From positions 25,962,122 through 26,026,121 of the forward strand of contig OX328101.1 in the NCBI GenBank assembly GCA_946811185.2: a stretch of 64,000 nucleotides of DNA. Reading direction: 5' to 3'. Shown piece after piece: positions 20,170 to 31,790 of the stretch. Made by a program: the position numbers and the translations under genes. This stretch comes from Hippopus hippopus. Its lineage: Eukaryota; Mollusca; Bivalvia; Cardiida; Cardiidae. The notes under the pieces were generated by a model. That model searched no databases and was not told the origin of the DNA. It worked only from the letters and a program-made list of their open reading frames with translations. Position 1 is the stretch's first letter; the number at the start of each line of letters is the position of its first letter.

Positions 20170-21500
20170 TTAAGGACAAACAATATCAATTAACACCTGA
20201 TTTACTTTTAGCCTTGTAGATCGGTGGTTCGCGGTAGTTACGGTCCAATCAAGAAAATACTAAAGAATTAACAGAATATAGATCTGGAATCAATGACAAT
20301 CTCATTTTTAGCTCCACTGGCCGAAGGCCAGCAGGCTTATGTCATGGCCCAGTGTCCGTCGTGCGTCCGTCTGTCTGTGTGTTAACTTTTTTTTTTTTAA
20401 CATCTTCTTCTCTGAAACTACCCATCCAATTTTGATGAAACTTCACAGAAATGATCCTGCCATGGTCCTTTTCAGAATTTCTTGAAAGAATCTGATTCCT
20501 TCAAAAACTCTGGTTGCCATGGCAACAAAACTTAAAAATATTGGAAATCTTTGAAAATCTTCTTGTCTAAAACCATAAGGCCTAGAGCTACCAAATTTGG
20601 CATGTAGCTTTATCTAGTGGGCCTCTATCAAGTTTCTTCAAATTATAGCCCTGGGGTCAAATTTGACTCCGCCCCGGGGGTCACAAGTTTTACATAGGCT
20701 TATATAGAGAAAACTTTAGAAATCTTCCTGTACCTAGCAATGAGGCCTAGGGTTACCAAATTTTGCATGTGGCTTTATTTAGTGGGCCTCTACCAAGAGT
20801 GCCCAAATTATAGCCCTTGGGTCAAATTTGACCCCACTCTGGGGGTCACAAGTTTTACATGGGCTTATATAGGGAATACTTTAGAAATCTCCCTGTACCT
20901 AGCCATAAGGTCTAGGGCTACCAAATTTTGCATATGGCTTTATCTAGTGGGCCTCTACCAAGAGTGCCCAAATTATAGCCCTGGGGTCAAAATTGGCCCT
21001 GCCCTGGGGGTCACAGGTTTTACATGGGCTTATATAGAGAAATCTCCCTGTACTTAGTCATAAAGCCTAGGGCTACCAAATTTCGCATGTAGCTTTATCT
21101 AGTGGGCCTTCACCAAGAGTGCGTAAATTATAGCCATAGGGTCGAATTTGATTCATCCCCAGGGGTCAGAAGTTTTACACAGGCTTATATAGTGAAATCT
21201 TTAGAAATCTTCTTGTTACTAACCATAAGAACTAGGGCTACCAATTTTAGCCATGTCTCAGGGGTCTTATGTTCAAAACCAATTGGCCAAGTATTGTAAT
21301 GTTTGGCATGTAGGGATTTTACGTATTAGACAGTGGAGTGATACAGGGCCATCATGGCCCTCTTGTTTAATTTTATGTTTTAGTTAGCATCATAGAAAAT
21401 ATCATTCAATTTCATCTTAAAGCTTAAAAGTAGACGAGCTTTTGGATCCAGCAGCCATTTTGAAGTTAATTTATGTGACTTTGCTAAAATTCCGTGCAAT
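20170..21500 (+). repeat. Dispersed repeat D (copy 1), split by a modular element
   Basis: It begins near CTTTAAGGACAAACAATATC, includes AGCCTTGTAGATCGGTGGTT and CGGTCCAATCAAG, then is interrupted at 20310-21367. It resumes with TTTTAGTTAGCATCATAGAA and GCAGCCATTTTGAAGTTAA. The uninterrupted copy at 30045-30500 and a diverged copy at 37262-37695 show the same order. The function is unknown. Confidence 0.8.
20310..21367 (+). mobile_element. Modular repeat ending AGGGCCATCATGGCCCTCTTG
   Basis: It starts AGCTCCACTGGCCGAAGGCC, carries about five tandem modules of roughly 150 bp (GGGCCTCTACCAAGAGTGCCC, GGGGGTCACAAGTTTTACAT in short), and ends with the AGGGCCATCATGGCCCT palindrome plus CTTGTT. Comparison with repeat D at 30185-30200 (CTCATTTTTTAATTTT) gives the empty site: the element lies within a T-rich tract with no evident target duplication. 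Confidence 0.8.
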
Positions 21501-22055
21501 CTGATCCTTAATGTTCATACTCCAATGTATTGATATTTTTTTCCCACGAAAAGAACTGTCTGTATTAACTATTTGCATAAATAGTTTAATAATCACCGTC
21601 AGTCAGTGCATAAACAAGAGAACATGCCTTCAAAGGATGCGATGTAGAAATCGAACCCCCGCACAAATCCAACACACAGTCATTAAGGCACTCAGAAAAG
21701 GTAAATAATTTGTCACTAAAAGTCAAGAAATTTTTATCATATAAGAAACTTCTAATTCTAATGGTTTCAGTTGAGCAAGTTTATCTGCACAAACTACTAC
21801 GAAGACTCGATACAATCATAAATAGAAAAACAAAAAAATGTAGCAAAGGTTACAACATGGTGTCAAACACCTGTGTCTGAAAGCACCTTTAACGCCATCC
21901 AATTTGCTGATGTGACGGTGTCGCGCCCAAAGGAATTCACAGTTGTGACATGTATTGACCATTGGATTAATACATCAATCGTTCACACCTTTGTTATAGT
22001 TTTTCTGTTTTATCGTACATGAATTTTGATGTGAGTGAATGAAAAAATAGGTCTA

Positions 22056-24192
22056 CCGTAATTCGCCAATGTATTCGGAACAATTAAATAATTATTTTTT
22101 TTATTGTCCGAATATTTATGAAATTACCGTTGTGAAAAAATGGGGGTGGCCGTAAGAATAGGTTCTAAATTATTTAGAAAAAAAAAAGTGTGTCCTAAAT
22201 GATAAGGGTAAGTTCTCGTGCGAATTTATTCATGGTAACATTATGTAATGGTAGTCGGAAAACATAATTACGTGATGTAGCGTCAGAGCGGGTTTTTTTT
22301 TTTGTTTTTTCAAATGCATGTATTTTGTATAATTGCTTACCTTATTAAAATCCAGATAATTTTCAATCGATTTATAAGTTCAAAAAGAATAAAGCTAATC
22401 ATTTACACCACTTTCTCAACACATGTGCACGTGTTCACCATAATACAAAAATTAAGATGACATAATGTGTTTCGGCGCTTTTGATATTGCTCGGCTCCGG
22501 CTGTGTTTGTCTCACTTGGCATAAATTAGTCAATCAAGGAAGAGATTAAAGAATTGACTTTTTATTTGTATTTATCGGTAAATAGATGATTAAAGAATTA
22601 AATAGTTCGTTATGCTTAACAAGTTTTCATTATGTCCAATCATATTTGTTCATGGAATTGTCTTAACTCCACCCCCATCTCCAACACATATTAAAACGCA
22701 ATGGCAGGAAATGAACAATCTCTCGTGTTTTTGTTATCCAAACAAGCCCTGGTTTTTACGTGTCTTCAGTACAAGTCCTTTGAAAACACTGTGGGAAAAG
22801 GAAAATTGCTTGTAACAAGCAATTTCTCCTTTTCCCAAAGTGTTTTCTACCTGTTTGGAAAACTTTCCGCCATTTTCGTCAATTTTAAAATTGTCGTCTG
22901 CAAACTCTTTCAGTTTGGAAGAATCTAAAATCTGTCGTTTGGGAACTGGTTAACTTATTTAGCAGGATAAGGGCTAAATGATTTTTTTTTAAATTAAAGT
23001 TTAAAACACTCCTTTGTCCTTTTATTCTTTCCCAGAAAACCATCCTTTTAATCAAGATCTATTGCTATTTTTTTTAAAAAACACATATAGATCTACACTG
23101 CAATAATAGGATAGGAGTTTCGTAAAGTTGTGTGCACGAAATAACTGATGGTGAAGATCAAGATCATACTGCAGGATCTCTGAAGTCTGATCTTTATCTA
23201 CTCAGCTAAACTCACTAAGCCATCGTAAGTGAAAGTCATTATGACCAATAGTACAATGACAAGACCCATGTCAAGGGGATTTCAAGCCAGCTGTGTGTAC
23301 ACATTCAACTTCTCAATAAAGGTGTGACGTAACGTTTTGTTTGAAGGAATACAACATTGTTAAACACACAACTGCTCCCCTAATTGAAAGTTACACACTG
23401 ACCTCGACCATCCACAATCCATGCAATAAGACAATAACATACTTTCCCCCCCTTACTTGATACTGACTTTTTACACACAGTTATGAATGGAACACTACAC
23501 TCGTGTCGTATGTTTTGTCTAGAGAGCAGAGATGTAAATATCCAGCATTTTTATTGAAAGTTCATTGCTACTTAGTCTGCAAGTGATTAAAATAAATAAC
23601 TGCATCTTACAAAACATTATTGGAAAAGGATACTTTTCAACAATCAAATCCTGCTTTTCCCACAATGTTTCCTACTAGATCTAGATCTATTATCAGCAAT
23701 GTTAACCAGGATTTGACTGTGTCTAGCATTTGATTCTGGAAAAGTAGAAGAGAAAGTTAATCCTCAAAGCGCCCTCACAATGCTATTTGAATTTGCTACC
23801 AGTGCAAATCAAGATCGGAATGAACGAATAAAATCCTGGTCTTTGATTTACAATGTCTGCGTTGCTGAGACACTTTGAATGAAATAAATTACTTGTTTGG
23901 CTCGATTGCTTGGCTTATATGATCGAAAATAATCGCCGAGTTTAAGCGGCAATCTACAGGACGTTTTGAAGTTGTTTGAAAAAAAAAAAAATGTAACTGA
24001 TCATCGGCGAGCACACTTTGTCATAATTAATGGCTGTCCGATCTTTAGGAATATTAATGAAGAAGGCTGTCCGAAAGTTTAGAAAACTAATTTTGTGAAC
24101 TGTCCGAAGTTTGGACAAAAAATAAATTATTTTTGAAAATAATTAAGGGTGTCCGAACTTTTGGGGTGTCTGAATACATTGGCGAATTACGG
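22056..24192. mobile_element. TA-flanked element with CCGTAATTCGCCAATGTATT ends
   Basis: CCGTAATTCGCCAATGTATT at 22056 and its complement ending at 24192 form inverted ends of about 25 bp, flanked by TA on both sides (22054-22055, 24193-24194), as in Tc1/mariner/pogo. GTCCGAA(C/T)-type motifs recur near both ends. It is 2137 bp with no transposase frame, so non-autonomous. It contains a family-1 MITE. Confidence 0.82.
22738..22952 (+). mobile_element. TTAA MITE, family 1, variant stem centre
   Basis: The stem keeps pairing although its centre differs from consensus (ATTGCTTGT...ACAAGCAAT instead of ATGCTGGT...ACCAGCAT). The right end CGTTTGGGAACTGGTTAA is present and the left end is decayed. 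Confidence 0.8.
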
Positions 24193-25126
24193 TATGTTCA
24201 GAGTTAAGACTATTACTAATAATAATAATTCTCTAACTATTACATCATTGAAGGTGCAAGGGTAAAGGGTTACTTTATGTTAAAGTGTTAATAGTTAAGA
24301 ACGATCGGGCAACTGGTCTATTAACAAATAGAACTGTATATCAGACAGGTGACCTCTTTGCAAAAACCAAACAAGATGTAAGCTGTTTTGCTTTTCAGAA
24401 TTTCCACCTGACTTGTGGAATCCAAATTGAACAAATAATTAAATATCTTTTATATGAAAATATCAGTAAGCTTCATTCTAAAAACTTCAACAAATTAAGA
24501 AATGTTTTTTTTTAAGTGGCTGGATACGAAATGACCAGAACAAAGTCATTTCGTACCTAAGAAATAGGTACAAAATGAACTAGGTATGAAATGGTTGCCA
24601 CTAGGCACGAAATGACCGAAGGAGTAGGTACGAAATGACCAAAACTGTACAAAATGACCTAGGTATGAAATGACTGGTTACCCTTGGCGTTACCAATCTC
24701 CAAAATCGCTGTTGGCAATGAAATTTTACAGCTGGCACCTACAAACACTAAAAGAGCTGTTATTGGTGCTCTATCACCTGCATGTGGTATTTTTGCTTGT
24801 TAAGAGTTTTAAAGCCAATTAGAGAAATAAATTACAGCATTCATGTGGTATGCTTGGTCGATTAGCGGTACCTTTTGTCAGTAGTAGGGTTAATGGAAGT
24901 CGGTAAGATTGAAAAGAAAGTAGAATACGGTTATGAAGGCAAATCCTTGCATCCTTAAATTGGGATCATGCAGCATTTAATTTACACTTTAATCTGAGTA
25001 AATCCTTAAAGAAGCCAGGTATTTTCTATAATTGTGACAAGATACAAGTTGAATTTGTTTTATCAAAAGTATTTTTGTAAGTTGAAAGCTTGCTTCAGAA
25101 TGCTTTTCACATTCATTTATCTTTAG

Positions 25127-25428
25127 GATTACAGAATAAATGCAGAAAAGGCCAAGCTAGAACTTGATGGACAGGTACGAAATAACCGTGTTCTGAGAGT
25201 CAGATTTGCTACCCATGGTGCAGCCCTGAAAGTAACCAACCTCTCCCCATTTGTCTCAAATGAATTGCTTGAGGAAGCTTTCCAACAGTTTGGTGAAGTG
25301 GAACGTGCAGTTGTATGTGTGGATGACAGAGGAAGATCCTATGGAGAAGGAATTGTTGAATTTGCCAGAAAGCCAGGAGCAAATGCAGCATTGAAGCGCA
25401 TCAATGAAGGCGTTTTCTTACTTACATC
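25127..25428 (+). CDS. NONO: DBHS gene exon 2: end of RRM1 and RRM2
   Basis: Acceptor CTTTAG|GATTAC, donor ACATC|GTAAGT. Residues 167-266 close RRM1 ([20 protein letters not shown]) and give RRM2: [28 protein letters not shown] and [14 protein letters not shown]. Near-identity to NONO/PSPC1 across RRM2, including the SNELLEEAF and VDDRGR motifs, makes the family certain. The exon ends with two bases of a Ser codon. Confidence 0.97.
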
Positions 25429-25645
25429 GTAAGTTGTACCCACTATCATTCTGGTGATTGATTCAGTCCTACTCATAAAAATAACAGTGTCCTGTCAGGT
25501 TAGCTCAGTTGTAGTTTGTATTTTGTTAACGAAGTTTAAAATTCCTTCAATCATCAGAAGACAAAATTTGGTAATTTTCTAATTTTTTACCTGAAGAAAT
25601 AAAGAAACTGATCTTACTGCATGAAAATTTATCAATCATCCATTG

Positions 25646-25735
25646 CGTTAGTGACAAAGATTTTGAAAACCACACATTGAGATAACTTTTGATATGTGTT
25701 AGTGACAAAGATTTTGAAAACCACACATTAAAATA
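25646..25735. repeat. Two-copy tandem duplication in intron 2
   Basis: GTTAGTGACAAAGATTTTGA and AAAACCACACATT(G/A)A are repeated about 51 bp apart. Confidence 0.85.
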
Positions 25736-26822
25736 ACAATTTTTGATACGAAAACACTAGTCTTTAAACAGGCCTCTGCCAACTCTCATATTTTGGGGAG
25801 AAGTGACTTCTCCCTAGTCTGAGAATTGGGAGAAGTTTTTCAAAATGGGGAGAAGTGGTCAGACTTTGAGAAGTTTAGACGGACATCATAAAGCAGATGT
25901 CGGCTGAAATACAGAAGGAAGAAACAATACCTTAATTTAACACATTAATAAAATTGAAATTCATGTGAATCTAAATTAAACTATTTTATACTTTTTATCT
26001 TTTTAATGATCAATATACTTATTCCTTTAAGGAACAACTTAAAACATATTTATTCATAGTTTGCCCCGCTAAATTCTTGTACCTTTATGATTAAAATATT
26101 ATGGAAAGAAATGATAATGGAAAGAGAAAGTATTACTTGTTTGAGTAATGGTTTCTCCTGGCACATTTTTTTTTTCAAAATCTTCCAAGCACTAGATCTA
26201 TTTCTTTTCCAAAATCCTGGACAGAATTTTTTTCCAGAAAATTATTAGAACTTTACCAAATAAAAAAAAAATTCTAACTATCAAATTGATAGCAGTTGCA
26301 GCAGACAAATAGATAACCGCTCAAAGGATGTAAATAATGTTAAAAAATTGTAAAAATATAGGCTACTGTCAAAAGTAAAAAAGCTTACTTCCAGCATTTT
26401 CACCTATTGCCACAATGTTTTCAACTTACTCATGGTAAGTAGGACCCAGTTTCAGAGTGCAAGAGACATTGAAGATGAGGTCTGAATACCGTTTGTCTTT
26501 ACTTGATCAGGGCTCCCGCTGTCGATCGCCAGTGGCGCCAAATGCGAACATTAAAAAAAAAATGGCACTAAAAATGAAGCACTGGCGAATGTACTGGCGA
26601 CAAGTAAATGCCAATAAATAATTCTTAAAAGATCTTAACTCCGACATAAACAATATGTATCAAGTGTAAAGGATGCCCGCGTTGCTGTTTATCACACCAA
26701 ATCAAGCAGGCTTTCATTAACAGTTTTGTCTAATTACACACCATACTTGCATACACACCACACAATGCTAATCAATCAAATGTCGATTTCGTCACGCCCC
26801 GTTGTGCACACAGAATATTCAT

Positions 26823-29058
26823 CAGGGCTTTTTTTCCTTCTATAATTGAGGCCGATATTCTGTGACTTCCCAGTTGCAAAAAGCATCTTTTTTTCCCAAT
26901 TTTGGTGAAAGAATTTCCCAATTTTGCTAAAAGAATTTCTCATAATACAATGCTGAAATCCCAATAAGTTAAAATACCAATACCTCGCAAGCTATTTCAC
27001 ATGATCAGACATAAAACTTTCATTATTTAGCAGTGATTGAAACTGAAAGCAGGCTTTTTATTGATTTGTACCGAAATGACTCGGCTGACTGCGCTGCAAT
27101 ACGGTTGAAATGTTGCGGTTTCTTGGCGCCATTTGATTCATTTAATGGAGGCTACCTTAACCGAACCCAGTTATTTTTTGCGCATTATAACACCGCACGT
27201 AGACTTGATGTGGTTGTCATTTCCCTATCATTCAATATGAAATCCTTTTTTGTCTTTCGTAAAAACTTATAGCTGACAAAAGAAGTTGTCTTAATTTAAC
27301 ACTGTGGAACACATTCTTACTGGGTTGCAGTAAACGTATTTGAAAGAAAACCAAACATGCTGTATCCAAGTAAAACATGTCAAGAACCGGGAAACATTAA
27401 AAAAAGTTTGTTAAAAATGCTGCAGACGATAAAGGCCAGCGCAGCCTTTTTACTTTCGGTGCAAAACGTTCAACTTCTTTGCAGATCGATCTGCAGGTAA
27501 TCAAATCTCCGCATACCGAGTCTCAATCTAAAGTGCCGGGTCTGTCGGACCATTGGCCTCTGAAACCCTATTGGTCTATCAAGGGATAACGAAATTTTCA
27601 TTATCGGACACTGTTACTATAAATAGCACATTGGGGATTCCCTCTGTATCGTATATAGTAAGACAAGGTGTGCAACAAAATTGAAGAAAATTTTACCCCC
27701 GTCCCCCTTTCAAAGATAATATTTGAACGAAAACGGATAAGTGAACCTAGTTACCGTTGCAGATGGGTTCATTAATGATTTTTCTTCTGTACCCTGACCT
27801 TTGAAAGTTCCAAAGGCCTCTTGCCATCAAGCAATAGCTCTCATCTCAAAAAAAATTAAAAAGCTTCCATATTTTCCAGATCACCATGCGCTGATGTCAC
27901 ATGATTTGTAATCTTGCAGTGAATAAGAATTAAATTCTTTTTTTCAAACATAGATCGAAAATTTTTTTCTTGGCATATTGACGAAATTATTAAATTAACA
28001 TTTTGTCTGATATAACTTACCTTTTCATCTAATCCAGTTTCACGATGTTCATCTCCCTTTTCGCATATTTTCAAATGCGTTTCTACCGTTCATTGGTCAA
28101 AAGCTTTGGCACGTCTTTTGATAGCAAATTCATGTGAGTTATAATTCGTTGTGTCGTAACGAATTGTGTGACATCAGCGCATGGTGATCTGGAAATTGTG
28201 GAAGCTTTTTAATTTTTTTGAGATGAGAGCTATTGCTTGATCGCAAGAGCCGTTTGGAACTTTCGAGGGTCAGGGTACAGAAGAAAAATCATTTGTGAAC
28301 CAATCTGCACTGGTAACTAGGTTTATTTTTCCATTTTCTGTTAAATATTATCTCTGAAAGGGGATGGGGGTCAAATTTTTTTCAATTTCGTTGCACACCT
28401 TGTCTTACTATATAAGATATAGAGGGATTCGCTAATGTGCTATTTATAGAAACAGTGTTAACGAAAATTTGAATATATATTCTGTGATATACAGGCGATT
28501 CACCACTATAAGTGTTCGATGATCGACCAAGGACAATTTTAGTGTTCTGTGATAGACCAATAGAGCTTCAAAGGCCTGTGGTCGAACATCGCCGATCTCC
28601 CGTTGTCTGAAGACTGGACAATTATTATCACTGCACATGATGCAAACTCCACACCTCCAGACATAATATCCAAGCCTAGCCTTGTAACTTCCACAGATAA
28701 TGATTCTCTTGTATCATATGAAGGCTGGAAAGCAGTTCTGCTGAAGTATTAACTCTGGCACCCATGGGTGTACCACAGTAGTGTTAAAAAAGGCTATATG
28801 CCTTTATGTGTAAATACTGTGAGATATTTGGCCATGGTTTAAGCAGTTGCATTTATAGTGTAACTGTTGAATTTGTTTGAATTATTATTAAATTGTTGCA
28901 ACTTTCTGTTTACTGTATGTATGTACACTGCCATGAATTTGTTTTATTGATGTACCTTGAAAGTAGGTCTGCTTTTTCCCAGTTTGGCCAAAATCGCGCT
29001 TGAATTTCCCAAAATGAAAGGCTAAGGCCCCTTCCCAATTTTTGGAAAAAAAGCCCTG
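26823..29058. mobile_element. CAGGGCTTTTTTTCC-ended element nested in E3 (E2)
   Basis: CAGGGCTTTTTTTCC at 26823 and the perfect complement ending at 29058, with TTCAT duplicated at 26818-26822 and 29059-29063. Next to both ends are TTTCCCAATTTT-type repeats. The middle is a long palindrome (27545-28595). 2236 bp. Confidence 0.88.
27545..28595. repeat. Long inverted repeat inside E2
   Basis: The left arm (about 27545-27903) and right arm (about 28165-28595) are complementary over at least 290 bp: ACTATAAATAGCACATT pairs with AATGTGCTATTTATAG, and CATGCGCTGATGTCACA with TGTGACATCAGCGCATG. About 260 bp separate the arms. The right arm carries an extra block of about 75 bp (28480-28550). Confidence 0.88.
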
Positions 29059-30039
29059 TTCATACAAAAACTACTGCGAACCAATCAGAAATCAGATACA
29101 AGATTTAGTCACCGCCCATGATTTCTAAAGCCACGCCTTGATTCTGCCTTATCTGGTTAGCATCCTCTCACTAGCTAGCATTTTATTGTGTGTATTTAGC
29201 AATGTCATTAATGAAAAACATGATAATGGTATCGATCCGCTTATCTAGTGTAAAATGACAGATTTTGAAGTTAGCTGCTACCCTTAATGAAAATTTTATA
29301 TCAGATCATGCGGAAATACTTTTCCGAAGATTAACTGACATGAAAAATGGATCGTCGCTAAAAAACGTGAAAACCCATGACACAACAAAATGTCAGTTTG
29401 ATGTTGTCCTATCCGGAGCACTTCAGACTGTCTTTCTAGCTTTGATAATGACTTCAAACAGTAAATTTACACAAATATATGTATAAAACTATCAGCAGGC
29501 ACTAAAATATCTCTCTAATAATGAGGAAAAATTTGGGTGAATTTATGACATGAAAATGTTGAATAATACGGGGGTATCAGAAGGTATAGGACACTCATAC
29601 AGAGAGAAAAGACCAGAATAAAAGGACCCTTAAAAAAGATGTAACCTTTAGTATTTTTTAAGATAAAAAGAAATGATATATTAACCCTTTACCACACAAT
29701 TCCAAACTTCTTCTTTAATTTCATTAAAACTCAAGGAATTCAAACAGGTTTGCAGTTTTAGAATTACAGTGCTGTATTGCTATTCAAATACAGCTTCTAT
29801 GTCCCTGCACCTCACAACCTTGAAAGCCCTTGGGGGAAAAAGGAACATAAGTAAGCATGTACAATATTACTGGGCAATGGATTTAGTAGCTTTAACATGG
29901 GCCAATAAACTGGAGTGTCCATTGTACTATGTGGCTACCTCAGTTGGCTCCTGCTGGCCCCAATTTTTATGAGCTGCGAATTTGATGGCGCAAAAATTAA
30001 AACTTGCAGGGGAGAAGCCCTGCTTGATGTCGGATAAAT

Positions 30040-30500
30040 CGTTAATAAAACCTTCTTTAAGGACAAACAGTTCCAATGTATACCTGATTTACATTTAGCC
30101 TTGTAGATCGTTGGTTCGTGGTAGTTACGGTCCAATCAAGGAAATACTAAAAAATTAACCGAATATAGATCTAGAATCATTGACAATCTCATTTTTTAAT
30201 TTTAACTTTTAGTTAGCGTCATAGAAAATATCATTCAATTTCATCTAAACGCTTAAAAGTAGATGGACTATTGGATCCCGCAGCCATTTTGAAGTTAAAT
30301 CATGTGACTTCGCTAAAATTCGTCAAAAAATCATTGTAACGTGATACTATTGGCGCGAAACTATAGTCACATGATTTGAAAAATATTGCCTTATGATCTA
30401 ACAGATGATCTAAATACGTCATCATGTCTGTTTGTTAGGAAAACTGCGAGTAATAGAGGATATTAAAGATTGGGGTAAATGGTGTTAAACAAGTTGGTGC
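30040..30500 (+). repeat. Dispersed repeat D (copy 2, uninterrupted)
   Basis: It aligns with 20170-20309 plus 21368-21500 and extends further (GTGATACTATTGGCGCGAAA, GTCACATGATTTGAAAAATA), matching copy 3 at 37262-37695. It provides the empty site for the modular element at 20310. Confidence 0.85.
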
Positions 30501-31125
30501 CGATTACATCGTTTTCAATACTGGAATATTTCTTTCCATGTAAAACTTTGGAAATAAAAGTTGATGTAGGAAGAGCGATATACGGGGTAAGACCTTCACC
30601 TTCCAAAAGTCACTAAATTTAGGAAACCATGTTCCGAAAATAGTGTCGATGTTTGTTATTAATCAGTTATAGGGGATTATCTGATTCGTATTGGAAAATT
30701 AATTAACAACTACTTGTCAAATTAGACTCTTGGTATGTTGTAAACTAATTAAATTCGCTGATTGGACACCAGCTGTGAATCAGGTTTGGCACATGCTGAT
30801 TATGTAGATTAGACACCCGACGCTTTGTCAATATATGTGAGGCGACTTCCCGATTTTTTCAGGCGACTTGGATTTTGCTTTTCTTGGCCAATCGAGCAAA
30901 GTTTTTGAAATCAGGGGACTTTTTCGCCCAATTCGCCCACTCGGCAGAGGCCTGTTTAAATCTTAAAAGTTTGTTCATCAGCCAAGGATTTATCATTTAT
31001 AAAGATCCTGGAAGCATCATAACTCGGGCTTTGTTTTATCAACATATTCTTACTTTTGTATTTAGCTTCATGATTAAGGTAACAAATATTTAAATAGTGG
31101 TTTTAATACCTATCTTTCTCACCAG

Positions 31126-31418
31126 GTATCCAAGACCAGTACGGGTAGAGCCTCTTGAGCAAAAGGATGAGGAAGATGGTTTAACAGAAAGATTTGTTCA
31201 GAAAAATGATGGTTACAGAAATGACAGGGAAAAAGAACCAAGATTTGCACCACCAGGCTCCTTTGAGTTTGAGTTTGGAATGAAGCACAGAAGGATTGAT
31301 GACATGCAAAAAGAAAGAATAGAAGCCGTAAAGAGAGATATGGATCAAGAGAGAACTAGGCTCGCAGAAGAAATGGAGACAGCTATCTTTGACTACCAAG
31401 CTGATCAAATTCGACAAG
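31126..31418 (+). CDS. NONO: DBHS gene exon 3: NOPS domain and start of coiled coil
   Basis: Acceptor ACCAG|GTATCC, donor ACAAG|GTAAGA. YPRPVRVEPLEQKDEEDGL is the NOPS start; KEPRFAPPGSFEFEFGMKHR corresponds to the PPRFAQPGSFEYEYAMRWK region of NONO. The helix MQKERIEAVKRDMDQERTRL opens the dimerising coiled coil. It enters with one base and leaves with one base of a codon. Confidence 0.96.
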
Positions 31419-31611
31419 GTAAGATATATGAACAGAAATTTGGTGTACATCTGTAACCTAGGTCTCTTTTTACTTGTTGCCAAAAGTATGGTCATAGAGA
31501 AAACGGTTGAAGGGGTGGGTTTAAACTATGACATTTCTGTTTATACAAATTTCATTTTCTTATAATCAAGTGAGATTAGATTAAAATTGATACGCAAATA
31601 GAATACTCAAC

Positions 31612-31790
31612 AAGAGGGCCATGATGGCCCTGAAGTCGCTCACCTGAGCCTTTTGACCAAACATGATCCATTCTAAATCTCTTTCAAAAGTGTACACAAG
31701 GTTTTTCTAAGATTTGACCTTGTGACATAGTTTTCGACCCGACATGACCAATTTTCAAACTCATCCAAGATATCATATTTCATTTGAAGG
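31612..31790 (-). repeat. Reversed end of the GGGCCATCATGGCCCT modular repeat (intron 3)
   Basis: AACAAGAGGGCCATGATGGCCCT then GTCGCTCACCTGAGC, in reverse relative to 5890-5936, followed by one diverged module (CTTGTGACATAGTTTTCGAC). The rest of intron 3 (31795-33303) holds no gene I can recognise; 32170-32340 resembles 34540-34620 weakly. Confidence 0.7.

Larger units (their letters stand above)
16713..24682. mobile_element. 8-kb element with arrays of GGTCATTTCGTACC at its ends
   Basis: The ends are GGTTTCCAGTCATTGCGTAC (left) and, reversed, GGTAACCAGTCATTTCATAC (right). Both continue CTAGGTCATTT(C/T)GTA and carry three to seven copies of the GGTCATTTCGTACC motif. CTTGGCGT lies immediately outside each end (16705-16712, 24683-24690), a perfect 8-bp target duplication. 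The 7970 bp inside contain younger insertions (SINE with E1, a modular element, a TA element, MITEs) and otherwise no recognisable genes. The 76-codon frame at 24285-24515 has no features I recognise. Confidence 0.8.
25769..30954. mobile_element. CAGGCCTCTGCC-ended element filling intron 2 (E3)
   Basis: CAGGCCTCTGCC at 25769 and its exact complement ending at 30954, both flanked by TTTAAA (25763-25768, 30955-30960). GACTTCTCCC-like motifs lie inside each end. It is 5186 bp and contains E2 (26823-29058), a MITE remnant (26248-26434), repeat D copy 2 and a MITE end (29682-29712). No transposase is found. The 73-codon frame at 29265-29486 is not recognised. Confidence 0.8.

Noticed and set aside
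24285..24515. 76-codon frame in the 8-kb element as its transposase
   Set aside because: Too short, no catalytic motif, and no similarity I recognise.
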